The position numbers and the translations under genes are program-made. Shown piece after piece: positions 17,244 to 24,981 of a stretch of DNA of 64,000 bases (its first letter is position 1; the number at the start of each line of letters is the position of its first letter). This DNA comes from an uncultured Brevundimonas sp. GTDB taxonomy: Bacteria > Pseudomonadota > Alphaproteobacteria > Caulobacterales > Caulobacteraceae. The notes below the pieces were generated by a model. It was not told where the DNA came from, searched no databases, and saw nothing but the letters and a program-made list of their open reading frames with translations. The DNA is taken from positions 1-64,000 of the forward strand of contig NZ_CAMZFB010000002.1 in NCBI RefSeq assembly GCF_947305955.1, given 5' to 3'.

Positions 17244-18656
17244 ATGATGGTACAAATTCTCCTTTTCGTGGCGGTGGCCTTGGCAGCAGTTTCGGCTGTG
17301 CTGGGTTTCCTTGCCTTCTCGGCAGCCAGGCGGGCCGAGGCGGCGGCATCATCCGATGATCTGGCCGATATGGTCGAGGCGGCCTTGCGCCGCGAACTGG
17401 GCCAGATGCGTTTGGAGTTCGACGCCAAATCCGCCACCCAGCGTCAGGAGCTGGCGCAGGCGCTGGCCGCCAATGCGGGCCAGCTTGGCCAACAGCTGTC
17501 GGCCCTGACCACCAGCTTTGACACCCGCCTGACCGCCTTTGCCGAAATCCAGCAAAAGACAGGTACCGATCTGGCCGACGGCCAGCACAAGCGCCTGACC
17601 GAGACCAACCAAGGGCTGCAGAAGCTGATCGAGACTCTGCAGGTCCAGCAGAAGGAAGGCCGCGAGGCCATGGCGGTGGAACTGGAAAAGGTCCGCACCA
17701 CGGTCGGCCAGAACCTCGAGACCCTGCGCAAGGACAACGAGGAAAAGCTCGAGAAAATGCGCGCCACCGTCGAGGAGAAGCTGCAGGGCACCCTGGAGCA
17801 GCGCCTGGGCGAAAGCTTCAAACAGGTCTCGGACCGTCTGGAAGCGGTGCACAAGGGCCTTGGCGAGATGCAGTCGCTCGCCAGCGGCGTGGGCGATCTC
17901 AAGCGCGTGCTGACCAATGTGAAAACGCGCGGCGGCTGGGGCGAGATGCAGCTGGGGGCCATCCTCGAAGAGATGCTGGCACCGGATCAATATGTCTCCA
18001 ACACCCAGATCGACCCGTCGTCCGCCCAGCGCGTGGAGTTTGCCGTCCGCATGCCGGGGCAGGGCGATGGCGAGCCGATCCTGCTGCCGATCGACGCCAA
18101 ATTCCCGCACGAGGACTATGACCGTCTGCTGACCGCCCAGGATGCGGGCGATGTGGTCCAGATCGACGCGGCAGCCAAACAGCTGGAACGCGCCGTGCGC
18201 CTTCAGGCCAAGACGATCTCAGACAGCTATATCAAGCCGCCCTATTCGACCGATTTCGCCGTCATGTATCTGCCGACCGAAGGCCTCTATGCCGAGGTGG
18301 CGCGTCGTCCGGGCCTGATCCGCGAGATCCAGACCCAGTACCGTGTCATGGTGGCGGGTCCGTCGAACCTGGCCGCCTTCCTTAACTCGCTGCAGATGGG
18401 CTTCCGTACCCTGGCCATCCAGAAGCGCTCCAGCGAGGTCTGGCAGGTGCTGGGCGCGGCCAAGGCCGAGTTCCAGAAATACGGCGACGTCTGGGACAAG
18501 CTGGGCAAGCAGCTGGATACCGCCCGCAAGACCGTGGACGAGGCCGGCAAACGCACCCGCGCCGTCGAGCGCCGCCTTCGCGGTGTCGAGGTGCTGGATG
18601 CGCCCGTCGCGGCAACCCTGCTGGAAGCGCCGGAAATGGACGACGCAGCCGAGTAG
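17244..18656 (+). CDS. rmuC: DNA recombination protein RmuC homologue
   Basis: A 470-aa RmuC-family protein, implicated in limiting inversions and other rearrangements at inverted repeats. One N-terminal membrane segment (ILLFVAVALAAVSAVLGFLA) is followed by a long coiled coil (about residues 60-215, rich in LEK/EKM repeats) and then the PD-(D/E)XK-like nuclease domain, where RVEFAVRMPGQ and LLPIDAKFPHEDYDRL carry the conserved Glu, Asp and Lys. The tail (AKAEFQKYGDVWDKLGKQLD) is typical. It probably stands alone, with 71 bp from recR. Confidence 0.92.
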   Translation: MMVQILLFVAVALAAVSAVLGFLAFSAARRAEAAASSDDLADMVEAALRRELGQMRLEFDAKSATQRQELAQALAANAGQLGQQLSALTTSFDTRLTAFAEIQQKTGTDLADGQHKRLTETNQGLQKLIETLQVQQKEGREAMAVELEKVRTTVGQNLETLRKDNEEKLEKMRATVEEKLQGTLEQRLGESFKQVSDRLEAVHKGLGEMQSLASGVGDLKRVLTNVKTRGGWGEMQLGAILEEMLAPDQYVSNTQIDPSSAQRVEFAVRMPGQGDGEPILLPIDAKFPHEDYDRLLTAQDAGDVVQIDAAAKQLERAVRLQAKTISDSYIKPPYSTDFAVMYLPTEGLYAEVARRPGLIREIQTQYRVMVAGPSNLAAFLNSLQMGFRTLAIQKRSSEVWQVLGAAKAEFQKYGDVWDKLGKQLDTARKTVDEAGKRTRAVERRLRGVEVLDAPVAATLLEAPEMDDAAE

Positions 18657-18662
18657 GACGTT

Positions 18663-18736
18663 TGACAAGTGTGCTTGACATGAATGACGGGATGGTTGTA
18701 AAGAGTCCTTGTCATTTAGTGAAAGGCACTTGTCAT
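18663..18736 (+). promoter_or_regulatory. promoter with repeated TTGTCA half-sites
   Basis: TGACAAGTG at 18663-18671 is mirrored by CACTTGTCA at 18727-18735, which overlaps the start codon of the next gene. A further TTGTCA lies at 18709-18714, and TTGACA (18675-18680) with TGTAAA (18697-18702, 16-bp spacing) would be a good -35/-10 pair inside the array. The spacing suggests an operator, probably for the XRE regulator encoded two genes on. Confidence 0.55.
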
Positions 18737-19211
18737 GAGCGTTCCCAAGGCCAAACCTCAACGCATACCCAAGCCGATCAAATGGCTGGTGCTGGCGCTG
18801 CTGCTGGGTTTTGTGGGCGGCGTCGCTATGGGCATCGGCGGTGCCCTTTATGAAGAAGGCCTCTTTCCCGCAGCGACACGCTACATGCTGCCCGGAGTGG
18901 CTATCCTCGGCCTGATCGGTGCCGTGGGCAGTATGTGGATCGGCTATCGCTGGATGCAGTCCATCGACGAGGCCGCTCAGGAGGCCCACAAATGGGCATG
19001 GTATTGGGGCGGTTCTGGTGCCATGGCGCTGAGCATGATCATGCTGTTTATCGGCATGACGCCCATCTCCAAGACTATCGCCATACCCAGCGCATTCAGC
19101 GGCCGCACCGATCCGGCTGCCTATGCCGCGACCGGTGCCTTGTGGCTGCTCATGTTGATGATTGCCGGATATGGCATCGCGTGGGGGATCTGGTGGCTAC
19201 GCCGCCGATAA
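18735..19211 (+). CDS. four-helix membrane protein paired with an XRE regulator
   Basis: A 158-aa integral membrane protein with four predicted helices: about 20-42 (WLVLALLLGFVGGVAMGIGG), 52-70, 90-110 (GGSGAMALSMIMLFIGMTP) and 130-153 (ATGALWLLMLMIAGYGIAWG), with a basic N-terminus inside. I recognise no named family. It is followed 7 bp later by a small XRE regulator; pairs of a small membrane protein and a YgzD-like XRE regulator are common and often autoregulated. The upstream repeats fit that. The ATG overlaps the last repeat, with GAAAGG upstream as ribosome-binding site. Confidence 0.75.
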   Translation: MSVPKAKPQRIPKPIKWLVLALLLGFVGGVAMGIGGALYEEGLFPAATRYMLPGVAILGLIGAVGSMWIGYRWMQSIDEAAQEAHKWAWYWGGSGAMALSMIMLFIGMTPISKTIAIPSAFSGRTDPAAYAATGALWLLMLMIAGYGIAWGIWWLRRR

Positions 19212-19218
19212 TCCCAGC

Positions 19219-19416
19219 ATGAACAATCGTTTAAAAGTTCTCCGCGCGGAACGGGACTGGTCCCAGGCGCATTTGGCTCAGGAACTTGGCGTGTCCCGCC
19301 AAACCGTCAATGCGCTTGAAACCGGCAAATATGATCCCTCGCTGCCGCTGGCTTTCAAGATCGCCCGTCTGTTCGAACTGACCATCGAAGACATCTTCAT
19401 TGACGATGTGGCCTGA
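19219..19416 (+). CDS. small XRE-family transcriptional regulator
   Basis: A 65-aa single-domain DNA-binding protein: MNNRLKVLRAERDWSQAHLA then QELGVSRQTVNALETGKYDP, a classic Cro/CI-type helix-turn-helix, with the short tail LTIEDIFIDDVA typical of the YgzD/YozG-like group. No ligand or dimerisation domain is present. It lies 7 bp after the membrane protein gene and is presumably co-expressed, acting as repressor of the pair. The ATG at 19219 is where similarity to the family begins. Confidence 0.9.
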   Translation: MNNRLKVLRAERDWSQAHLAQELGVSRQTVNALETGKYDPSLPLAFKIARLFELTIEDIFIDDVA

Positions 19417-19452
19417 GCCCGCGTCGAACCACCCCATTTAGGAAACGACCCA

Positions 19453-20388
19453 ATGATCAAATCCATCCGCGCCCTGATGGCTTCGTCCGCGGCTGTGGCC
19501 ACCCTGTGGCTGGCTCCGTCGGCCATGGCCCAACAGGCGGCACCGGCTCCGGCCCCTGTCGCTGTCCCGCAGGCCGAGGGTCAAGGCCCCGCCATGTGGG
19601 TCATCCGTGACGAGGACAGCACCCTTTATCTGTTCGGCAGCTTCCATCTGCTGAAGCCGACCACGGCATGGGGTCAGGCGCATGTCGATGCCGCCTTCTC
19701 CTCGGCTGACGAAATCTGGTTCGAGCTGAGCGACATGGGTAACGAGGCGCAGGCTATGCCGCTGATCCAACAGCTGGGCCTGTCGCCGGATCGCCCGCTG
19801 TCGTCGATCATGACCGCCGAGGACATCGCCAAGCTGGACGCTGTGGCGCAAAAGCTCGGGGCCAACGCTGCAATGTTCGATCCGATGCGTCCGTGGTTCG
19901 TGTCGATGCAGCTGGCTTTGGTCCAGCTGATGATCGGTGGCTTTGATCCGAACGCCGGCGTTGAAAAGGTGCTCATGGCCCGCGCCGCCGCCGAGGGTAA
20001 GCCGATCAAGGGCTTTGAGACCCTGCGCGAGCAGCTGGAACTGATGGCTGGCATTTCGGAAGAGGGCCAGATCGCCATGCTGCGCGCCTCGCTGGACGAT
20101 CTGGCCGAGACGCCGGACCAGATGGAAAAACTGATGAATGCCTGGGCGACCGGCAACGTCCCGGAAATCGAGACCGCCCTCGTCACCGAAATGAAGGCAG
20201 AACAGCCCGAAGCCTATGAGGCCCTACTGACCCGCCGCAACGCCAACTGGACCCGCCAGATCAAGCAGCTGCTGGAAGGTTCGGGCACGGCCTTCATCGC
20301 CGTCGGTGCCGCCCACCTCGCCGGCCCCGACAGCGTCCAATCCATGCTGGCTGCCGAAGGCATCACCGCCGAGCGCGTGACGCACTAA
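19453..20388 (+). CDS. TraB/GumN family protein
   Basis: A 311-aa exported protein. The signal peptide ends at SAMAQQ (about residue 27), then a Pro/Ala linker, then the TraB/GumN core beginning MWVIRDEDSTLYLFGSFHLL, with the GSFHLL histidine and later ...FIAVGAAHLAGPDSVQSML, the two conserved motifs thought to form a metallo-protease-like site. The biochemical role of bacterial GumN proteins is unsettled. A strong terminator follows, so it ends its own transcript. It starts 36 bp after the XRE gene. Confidence 0.9.
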   Translation: MIKSIRALMASSAAVATLWLAPSAMAQQAAPAPAPVAVPQAEGQGPAMWVIRDEDSTLYLFGSFHLLKPTTAWGQAHVDAAFSSADEIWFELSDMGNEAQAMPLIQQLGLSPDRPLSSIMTAEDIAKLDAVAQKLGANAAMFDPMRPWFVSMQLALVQLMIGGFDPNAGVEKVLMARAAAEGKPIKGFETLREQLELMAGISEEGQIAMLRASLDDLAETPDQMEKLMNAWATGNVPEIETALVTEMKAEQPEAYEALLTRRNANWTRQIKQLLEGSGTAFIAVGAAHLAGPDSVQSMLAAEGITAERVTH

Positions 20389-20410
20389 GCAAGAAGACCC
20401 AAAACTGGAG

Positions 20411-20439
20411 AAGGCCCGGCAAAACTGCCGGGCCTTTTT
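20411..20439 (+). terminator. rho-independent terminator
   Basis: Perfect stem 20411-20420/20427-20436 (AAGGCCCGGC/GCCGGGCCTT), loop AAAACT, followed by TTT. It ends the TraB/GumN transcript before the tRNA gene. Confidence 0.92.
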
Positions 20440-20542
20440 CGTGTGAGCTAAGTGCGCGCTGAAGCGAACTTTTTTGGGCCGCCCCTCAACTGCGCTCTTC
20501 CTTTTACCCTGCCCGCTGCTATGGTCCCGCACACCTCGTCGG

Positions 20543-20617
20543 GCGGGTATAGTTCAGAGGTAGAACGTCAGCTTCCCAAGCTGAATGTCAGGGGTTCGAT
20601 TCCCCTTACCCGCTCCA
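20543..20617 (+). tRNA. tRNA-Gly (anticodon CCC)
   Basis: Complete cloverleaf: acceptor GCGGGTA (20543-20549) pairs with TACCCGC (20607-20613), the discriminator is T and CCA is encoded. The D arm is GTTCAGAGGTAGAAC, the anticodon arm is TCAGC-TTCCCAA-GCTGA giving anticodon CCC, and the T arm is AGGGG-TTCGATT-CCCCT. It reads GGG codons. Its 3' half is the left attachment site of the island, and the gene remains intact after insertion. Confidence 0.95.
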
Positions 20618-20618
20618 A
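20572..20618 (+). repeat. left attachment site (attL), inside tRNA-Gly
   Basis: The 47 bp from the anticodon loop to the base after CCA are identical to 31225-31271. This copy lies in the intact tRNA. Confidence 0.95.
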
Positions 20619-20672
20619 TATTTTCAATGAGTTAGAGAATTTTTTAGCGAGCGATAAGCTCGTAAATCTCGC

Positions 20673-20691
20673 CGTTGTCCCGTCGTTGTCC
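20673..20691 (+). repeat. putative integrase arm-binding repeat, left copy
   Basis: CGTTGTCCCG-TC-GTTGTCC; the right copy at 31074-31092 differs only in the two central bases and has the same orientation. Each contains two GTTGTCC units 11 bp apart, one helical turn. The position just inside each att site suggests arm-type integrase sites. Confidence 0.55.
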
Positions 20692-20721
20692 TCGATTACC
20701 AATCCGAAAATAATTTGAACG

Positions 20722-20736
20722 GATACCCGTCAATTT
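20722..20736. repeat. 15-bp inverted repeat, left-end copy
   Basis: GATACCCGTCAATTT here is the exact reverse complement of 28756-28770, upstream of the AlpA-like gene. It may bind the AlpA protein or another island regulator. Confidence 0.5.
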
Positions 20737-20818
20737 CGTCTTCGCGCTAGGGCCTCGCATAGTCTCTAGAAGTGGGACGCTACGGAATTTAAGAGGAACT
20801 GCCGAAATGTCAGGTCAG

Positions 20819-22318
20819 TTAGCGGCCATAGGCGGCTAACAGCGCTTGGATTAAAGTTTGCATCTTCGGCCACAGCCGCACTGCGGGCTCATACGCAGAG
20901 ATTAATGCAAGAATAAGAGCAACAACGGTTATTCGCCCTACCAAAGACTGTAGGCGCAGGTTCTGCTCGGCGACTATTAAATTACCCTGATGCTGAGATA
21001 GGGCGCGGATATCGCGATCAAACAGGGCGAGCCGCTTTGCCAGTTTTCCGGCCGCAATCCAAAACCAAGCAAGCAGATCATCTCTCGCTTCTTTACCAGC
21101 CCAGTTCCCCCCTCGATAGATGTAGCTATCTCGATGAAACCTCGACCTTGTAGCTGTCTGAAGTTCTCCGCAAATAGACTGGAGGTCCGCATTTTTAATG
21201 TTCATTGCCTGCATGCGCTTGATTGCGCGCTGTGCGCCAATACGGCCAAGTCCCAGCTGATTGTCGCGCACGAGACTTAGCTTTTCTTGCATGGCCGAAA
21301 GTAGGGCCTGAAGCCCCCACGACAACACGATTTCTTCTAACTCGTCCTTTAAGGAATAAGCGATATCGGTCTTTGCCGTGCCGTACGACCGCAGACTTGC
21401 CTCCGAAATGTCCGCAGAATTTAGGAACAGGAAAGCATGCTTCGAACGTTCTAAGGTGCTTCGAGAAGGAAAGACCAGGACACCTCCAGCCTCGGCTTCA
21501 CGTCGCCAACACTTGATTCCGCGCTCAAGACCAGCCAGCCCCCATATCGTGTCCCTAGGATGGCTACGCGGTCCCATCTCGTACAGGTTTAACTCGAGAC
21601 AAGGACGAATCTCAGCCTTCTCCGCAGAAAAGAAGCCTGGCAAATGGCGCTTGCCCCACTGATGTATCTCAAGCCTTAAACCCCTTCGAAAGCGATCAAT
21701 TGCTGCGGCCTTCACGCGCTCTGGATCGTTCACCGAGTACGCACGGCCGTAAGAGATAAATTCTGGGAAGCGGTATCGAGCCAATTCCTCTCTGACTTGA
21801 TTTCTTACCTCCGGTTTCAGATAAAACGTTAGGCAGCACGCCGATAGCGACGGCGTAATAGCGTGCACCTGAACGCTGATGTGCTCGAAGGAATGCGGTA
21901 CAGGTCCTGGAGCACCGCGTGAGTAAATGCGCTTACTCGCCTTCGGATAGATATAGCCTAGATGATACCAGCTACCTCGTTGATCCTGTGATCGCGCTTC
22001 GCTTATCCAGAGTAACGGATCTGTATGTCGAAAAGTGTCATTCCCTAGCCGGAGCAGACGAAGAGCCCGATGCAGGTGATTAACCGTAGAGGGCGTGAAG
22101 TATTCAACGGTGGATATACACAGAGTCGAAATTTCATCGCCCTCTAGGGGGGTGCACTCAGCATTTTTATGCAGGACGTCCTGCTCGTGGTGGTAGCGAA
22201 GTGCTTCACGTTGGTTGGGATGCGGGGCAAAACCTAGGATGTGAGCGCGAAGCCTGGCGCTGCGCGCGTACCTGCGCCATTTCTGATTCCATCGTGAACG
22301 TGGTGAATCTGCTGACAT
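20819..22318 (-). CDS. island protein of unknown family with a C-terminal membrane segment
   Basis: A 499-aa protein I do not recognise. The N-terminal half is mixed alpha/beta, basic, with clusters of Arg/Trp/Tyr (WNQKWRRYARSARLRAH). Residues about 320-450 look helical (LKDELEEIVLSWGLQALLSA) and could form a coiled stalk, and a single membrane segment lies near the C-terminus (VGRITVVALILALISAYEPA), leaving a short tail. It lies 143 bp downstream of the TIR/SLOG genes in the same orientation, so it may be the membrane-acting effector of that cassette or an independent gene with its own promoter in the AT-rich gap. Confidence 0.7.
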   Translation of the reverse strand: MSADSPRSRWNQKWRRYARSARLRAHILGFAPHPNQREALRYHHEQDVLHKNAECTPLEGDEISTLCISTVEYFTPSTVNHLHRALRLLRLGNDTFRHTDPLLWISEARSQDQRGSWYHLGYIYPKASKRIYSRGAPGPVPHSFEHISVQVHAITPSLSACCLTFYLKPEVRNQVREELARYRFPEFISYGRAYSVNDPERVKAAAIDRFRRGLRLEIHQWGKRHLPGFFSAEKAEIRPCLELNLYEMGPRSHPRDTIWGLAGLERGIKCWRREAEAGGVLVFPSRSTLERSKHAFLFLNSADISEASLRSYGTAKTDIAYSLKDELEEIVLSWGLQALLSAMQEKLSLVRDNQLGLGRIGAQRAIKRMQAMNIKNADLQSICGELQTATRSRFHRDSYIYRGGNWAGKEARDDLLAWFWIAAGKLAKRLALFDRDIRALSQHQGNLIVAEQNLRLQSLVGRITVVALILALISAYEPAVRLWPKMQTLIQALLAAYGR

Positions 22319-22461
22319 GGCGAAGATATTAATGAATTTTTTGGATTGGAACTTTGTCGGCTACTGGGGGCAATAGGATTAGGGCTATAACTCCAGTGTT
22401 AGATGCGCGGACGTAGCTAGACTGGCAACTATGCCGGCAAGTTAATCGGATAGCGTCGGCC

Positions 22462-23043
22462 TCAAGATGGACTTCGATCTTGGATCTGCACGTTCTTGCG
22501 GAGCCAAAGATCGAGGTTAGCGTAGACGGAATACGATCGGTTGACCCAAAATCTGGGCTTGGTTGCTCCTCTGGCCGGAACGTGATCGAGATAAGGGTAT
22601 AAGCCGAGATACTCGTTACCTTTGAACTCTAGCTCATCGCTAGCTGCTATTGGTAGTATCGCAATCTTGCCCTTCATGCCGTCAAAAAAGCCCAGCTCCC
22701 AAGGCATCCATGTTGATGTGCTCGAGTGCAGGCTGTGAGCGTAGACAAGCATTCCACACTGAGCCATCCGTTCCCGTAGCACTGCAGCTGTCTCTTGGGT
22801 GACCTTAGTACGATCTAACTGCGGATCTTGGATCCAATCAACGTATACGGTGAAGCCATCATCTTCGAGAAGTTCTTTGGCCCCTAGGATAAGTTCTTCA
22901 TCCGCCTTGGAATGGCTAAGAAAAATGTCGAAGGCCTGATCTTCAATGGCGGCGTGTTCCATCAAAATGCGGCCCGCCGATTTTTTCATAGCCTTCTCTA
23001 CAAGCGACGCGCGCTGGCGCAGACGCTCTTCTGTGATCAGCAA
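22462..23043 (-). CDS. TIR domain protein (third of cassette)
   Basis: A 193-aa protein with a short helical N-terminus (about 35 residues) and a TIR domain. The first strand and loop are FDIFLSHSKADEE, strand B is FTVYVDW, and the conserved Trp and candidate catalytic Glu are in TWMPWELGFFDG (Glu116), matching the W-x(3)-E motif of NAD-cleaving TIR domains. The start is a TTG at 23043 with a good ribosome-binding site (AAGGGGAG); no ATG is available upstream. It lies 42 bp after the SLOG gene and is in its operon. NADase activity is inferred from the motif only. Confidence 0.87.
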   Translation of the reverse strand: MLITEERLRQRASLVEKAMKKSAGRILMEHAAIEDQAFDIFLSHSKADEELILGAKELLEDDGFTVYVDWIQDPQLDRTKVTQETAAVLRERMAQCGMLVYAHSLHSSTSTWMPWELGFFDGMKGKIAILPIAASDELEFKGNEYLGLYPYLDHVPARGATKPRFWVNRSYSVYANLDLWLRKNVQIQDRSPS

Positions 23044-23085
23044 GACGCGCTCCCCTTATTTTTCGAACTACTCTTCCCTGCAGAA

Positions 23086-23748
23086 CTACGCGGGGCGGCG
23101 TGGATCTGGCTTCCATAGACGGTCTGCTATGTCAGCAGGCTGTTCGTCCGGACGGATATAACGCCTTTCCTGTTCTTGGATGCCGAGGCGCCGATGAAAC
23201 AAGCTAACGTAGTCGAGATTATCAAAGAGATCTGGATCGGAGGTGCCCAATCTTTTCGCCACCTCAAGGGTCGCACCGCCGGTCGATGCGATGGGCAAAA
23301 TAGTCGCTTGAGGCTGTAATTTTTGGAACAGCTCATATTCATCGACGATCCCCTTCATACCACCGATGAATATCGCAGCCGAAAATTGGTTCTGCTGGAA
23401 CATAGCTTTCCGCATAGCCAATAGGCTGTCGTCACGGCTATCGTTGACACTATCGATGAAGGTCACGTTCTGGAAACGAATATTGTCTTCAGGATATTCG
23501 TCTTGGAAGAAGCGGGACTGGTACAACTTTACCCAGCGGCCGTAGTCTAGTCCCATGTCTTCAGCGACAACCCAGACCATCGGGGTGATCCCAGGTTGCC
23601 CCCCCCAAACGAGCGGGCGGCGGCCTAAGGTCACGAAAAGTAAGGCCGAAACCGCAGCTTGAATCGCGACGGTGTTCGCCGTTTTTGCATCTTCTGGGCT
23701 GCGTCTCGGATCGGGCACCCCAGCTGATAGAAAGATCGCATCCGACAT
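23086..23748 (-). CDS. stand-alone SLOG domain protein
   Basis: A 220-aa Rossmann-like protein of the SLOG superfamily (SMF/DprA-LOG fold), which binds nucleotide or NAD-derived ligands. Visible are the first strand FLSAGVPDPRR, the glycine turn VWGGQPGITP (Gly49-Gly50), and the second motif AAIFIGGMKGIVDEYELF with a conserved Gly-Gly and Glu, followed by the strand TILPIASTGGAT. No other domain is fused. In Thoeris ThsA a SLOG domain senses a cyclic ADP-ribose isomer; by analogy this may be the sensor of the cassette. Its ATG follows the preceding TIR stop without a gap, with ribosome-binding site GGAGAG. Confidence 0.82.
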   Translation of the reverse strand: MSDAIFLSAGVPDPRRSPEDAKTANTVAIQAAVSALLFVTLGRRPLVWGGQPGITPMVWVVAEDMGLDYGRWVKLYQSRFFQDEYPEDNIRFQNVTFIDSVNDSRDDSLLAMRKAMFQQNQFSAAIFIGGMKGIVDEYELFQKLQPQATILPIASTGGATLEVAKRLGTSDPDLFDNLDYVSLFHRRLGIQEQERRYIRPDEQPADIADRLWKPDPRRPA

Positions 23749-24981
23749 CTAGCTCTCCAAGCCCACGATCGTCCACCCAAACTCTGCAGCCCGAATGGCA
23801 CGGACGGAGGTGATATTTTCGTCGAGCCAAGTTAGGTGCGATGCCCAAGCAGCACCAATTCCTACATGATCGTAAACAAGAATGGGCGTGCCAGCTTGTT
23901 CAGCGTTCTTAGCCTTTATGGCGATGTCATTGAGTAGTTCAGCTGTCGGCACACCCACAACAGGATAAGCCCAAATCTTCGCTCCGTCATTCAGGCGTAT
24001 AGCAAGTGCGCGGTGTGCGCCGACGCCCTCGAACGTTGCGCCGATCTTGGTGACCTCAGCCCGTACCTTACCCGTCATCGACATGTATCTGGAAGCGATG
24101 CTGCGGCTCCGTAGGGCTTCGACGGCCAGAACGATCTGATCAACTGTGGCATCGATGATTGGTCCGTCTGCAGCCTCCAATTCATGCGGCTCAAGATAAA
24201 TGGTCTCAGCGAGATCAGTCATCTTGTTTGGCGTGTAGTCTGGCCAGACCACCCTGAGAACGTGAATTTCCTTTGCTCGGGCGCGACCAATCTCCTGCCT
24301 AGTCCATTTCCGCTCAAAATAGTTTGGCGTATCCAGCATCACCATGACGTCGGAATCACACAACCGATGCCACAGTACTTCCTGAAATGGATCTGCGGGC
24401 ATTATGTCATGCGTGTCTAGGAACACATCATATCCACGGCTGCTTAGCTCGTCGTGCAGTTGGACGGCGGCGGCTCGCGACTCAACACGCCGATAGCTTA
24501 CGAAGACTCGTCGCTGGCGGCGAAGCAGGCCCGCGCATTCAAGGAGGGCTGTCGCCAGTTCAGTGAACTTGAGATCGTCGGCTCGACGACGGTGCCCGTT
24601 AAAGCCCTGTAGGAAGCTTGGAATGACCGAGTTAAAGTCCTCGCCAGCCTTAATGGTGGGAATGACTGGCACGCTCGCCTCGACTAGCGCGCGCGCAGCG
24701 TCGAGATCTTTATTAGAGTCGCCGCCGAAATAGGCGGCCGCAGAGCTTGCATGTTTGTCACGCTGTGCAATGTCCTCGCCTGTGCGGACTGCAACAGACG
24801 TTCCCACGTCCAACTCGAAATCTACGAGCAGCGACGCGATGGTGTTCGTCAGTTGGTCCCTATCAGCATGGGAGACATCGCCGAGGATCGCGAGTTCATA
24901 TACTGCCACGGTTTCAGGCCTGGTTTCGGATACGGATGGCTTCCTCGATCCAAGACTCAATGTTGGCCGAGATCGACGCAT
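23749..24981 (-). CDS. three-part TIR protein (second of cassette)
   Basis: A 410-aa protein. Residues about 25-150 form an alpha/beta domain (YELAILGDVSHADRDQL, then AAYFGGDSNKDLDAARALV and VPVIPTI) resembling the nucleotide-binding-like domain seen before some bacterial TIRs. The TIR domain spans about 157-280: RRVFVSYRRVESRA, YDVFLDT, then KWTRQEIGRA with candidate catalytic Glu230. Residues 290-410 (from MSMTGKVRAEVTKIG) are an unrecognised C-terminal domain with two GXG-rich turns. From ATG 24981 (AAGG upstream) it overlaps the ThsB-like gene by 68 bp; a GTG at 24909, 4 nt after that stop, is the alternative. Confidence 0.85.
   Translation of the reverse strand: MRRSRPTLSLGSRKPSVSETRPETVAVYELAILGDVSHADRDQLTNTIASLLVDFELDVGTSVAVRTGEDIAQRDKHASSAAAYFGGDSNKDLDAARALVEASVPVIPTIKAGEDFNSVIPSFLQGFNGHRRRADDLKFTELATALLECAGLLRRQRRVFVSYRRVESRAAAVQLHDELSSRGYDVFLDTHDIMPADPFQEVLWHRLCDSDVMVMLDTPNYFERKWTRQEIGRARAKEIHVLRVVWPDYTPNKMTDLAETIYLEPHELEAADGPIIDATVDQIVLAVEALRSRSIASRYMSMTGKVRAEVTKIGATFEGVGAHRALAIRLNDGAKIWAYPVVGVPTAELLNDIAIKAKNAEQAGTPILVYDHVGIGAAWASHLTWLDENITSVRAIRAAEFGWTIVGLES

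Noticed and set aside
20618-20818. Possible small gene at the left end of the island
   Set aside because: Only short open frames with no ribosome-binding site; the stretch holds the arm-type repeat and the 15-bp repeat.
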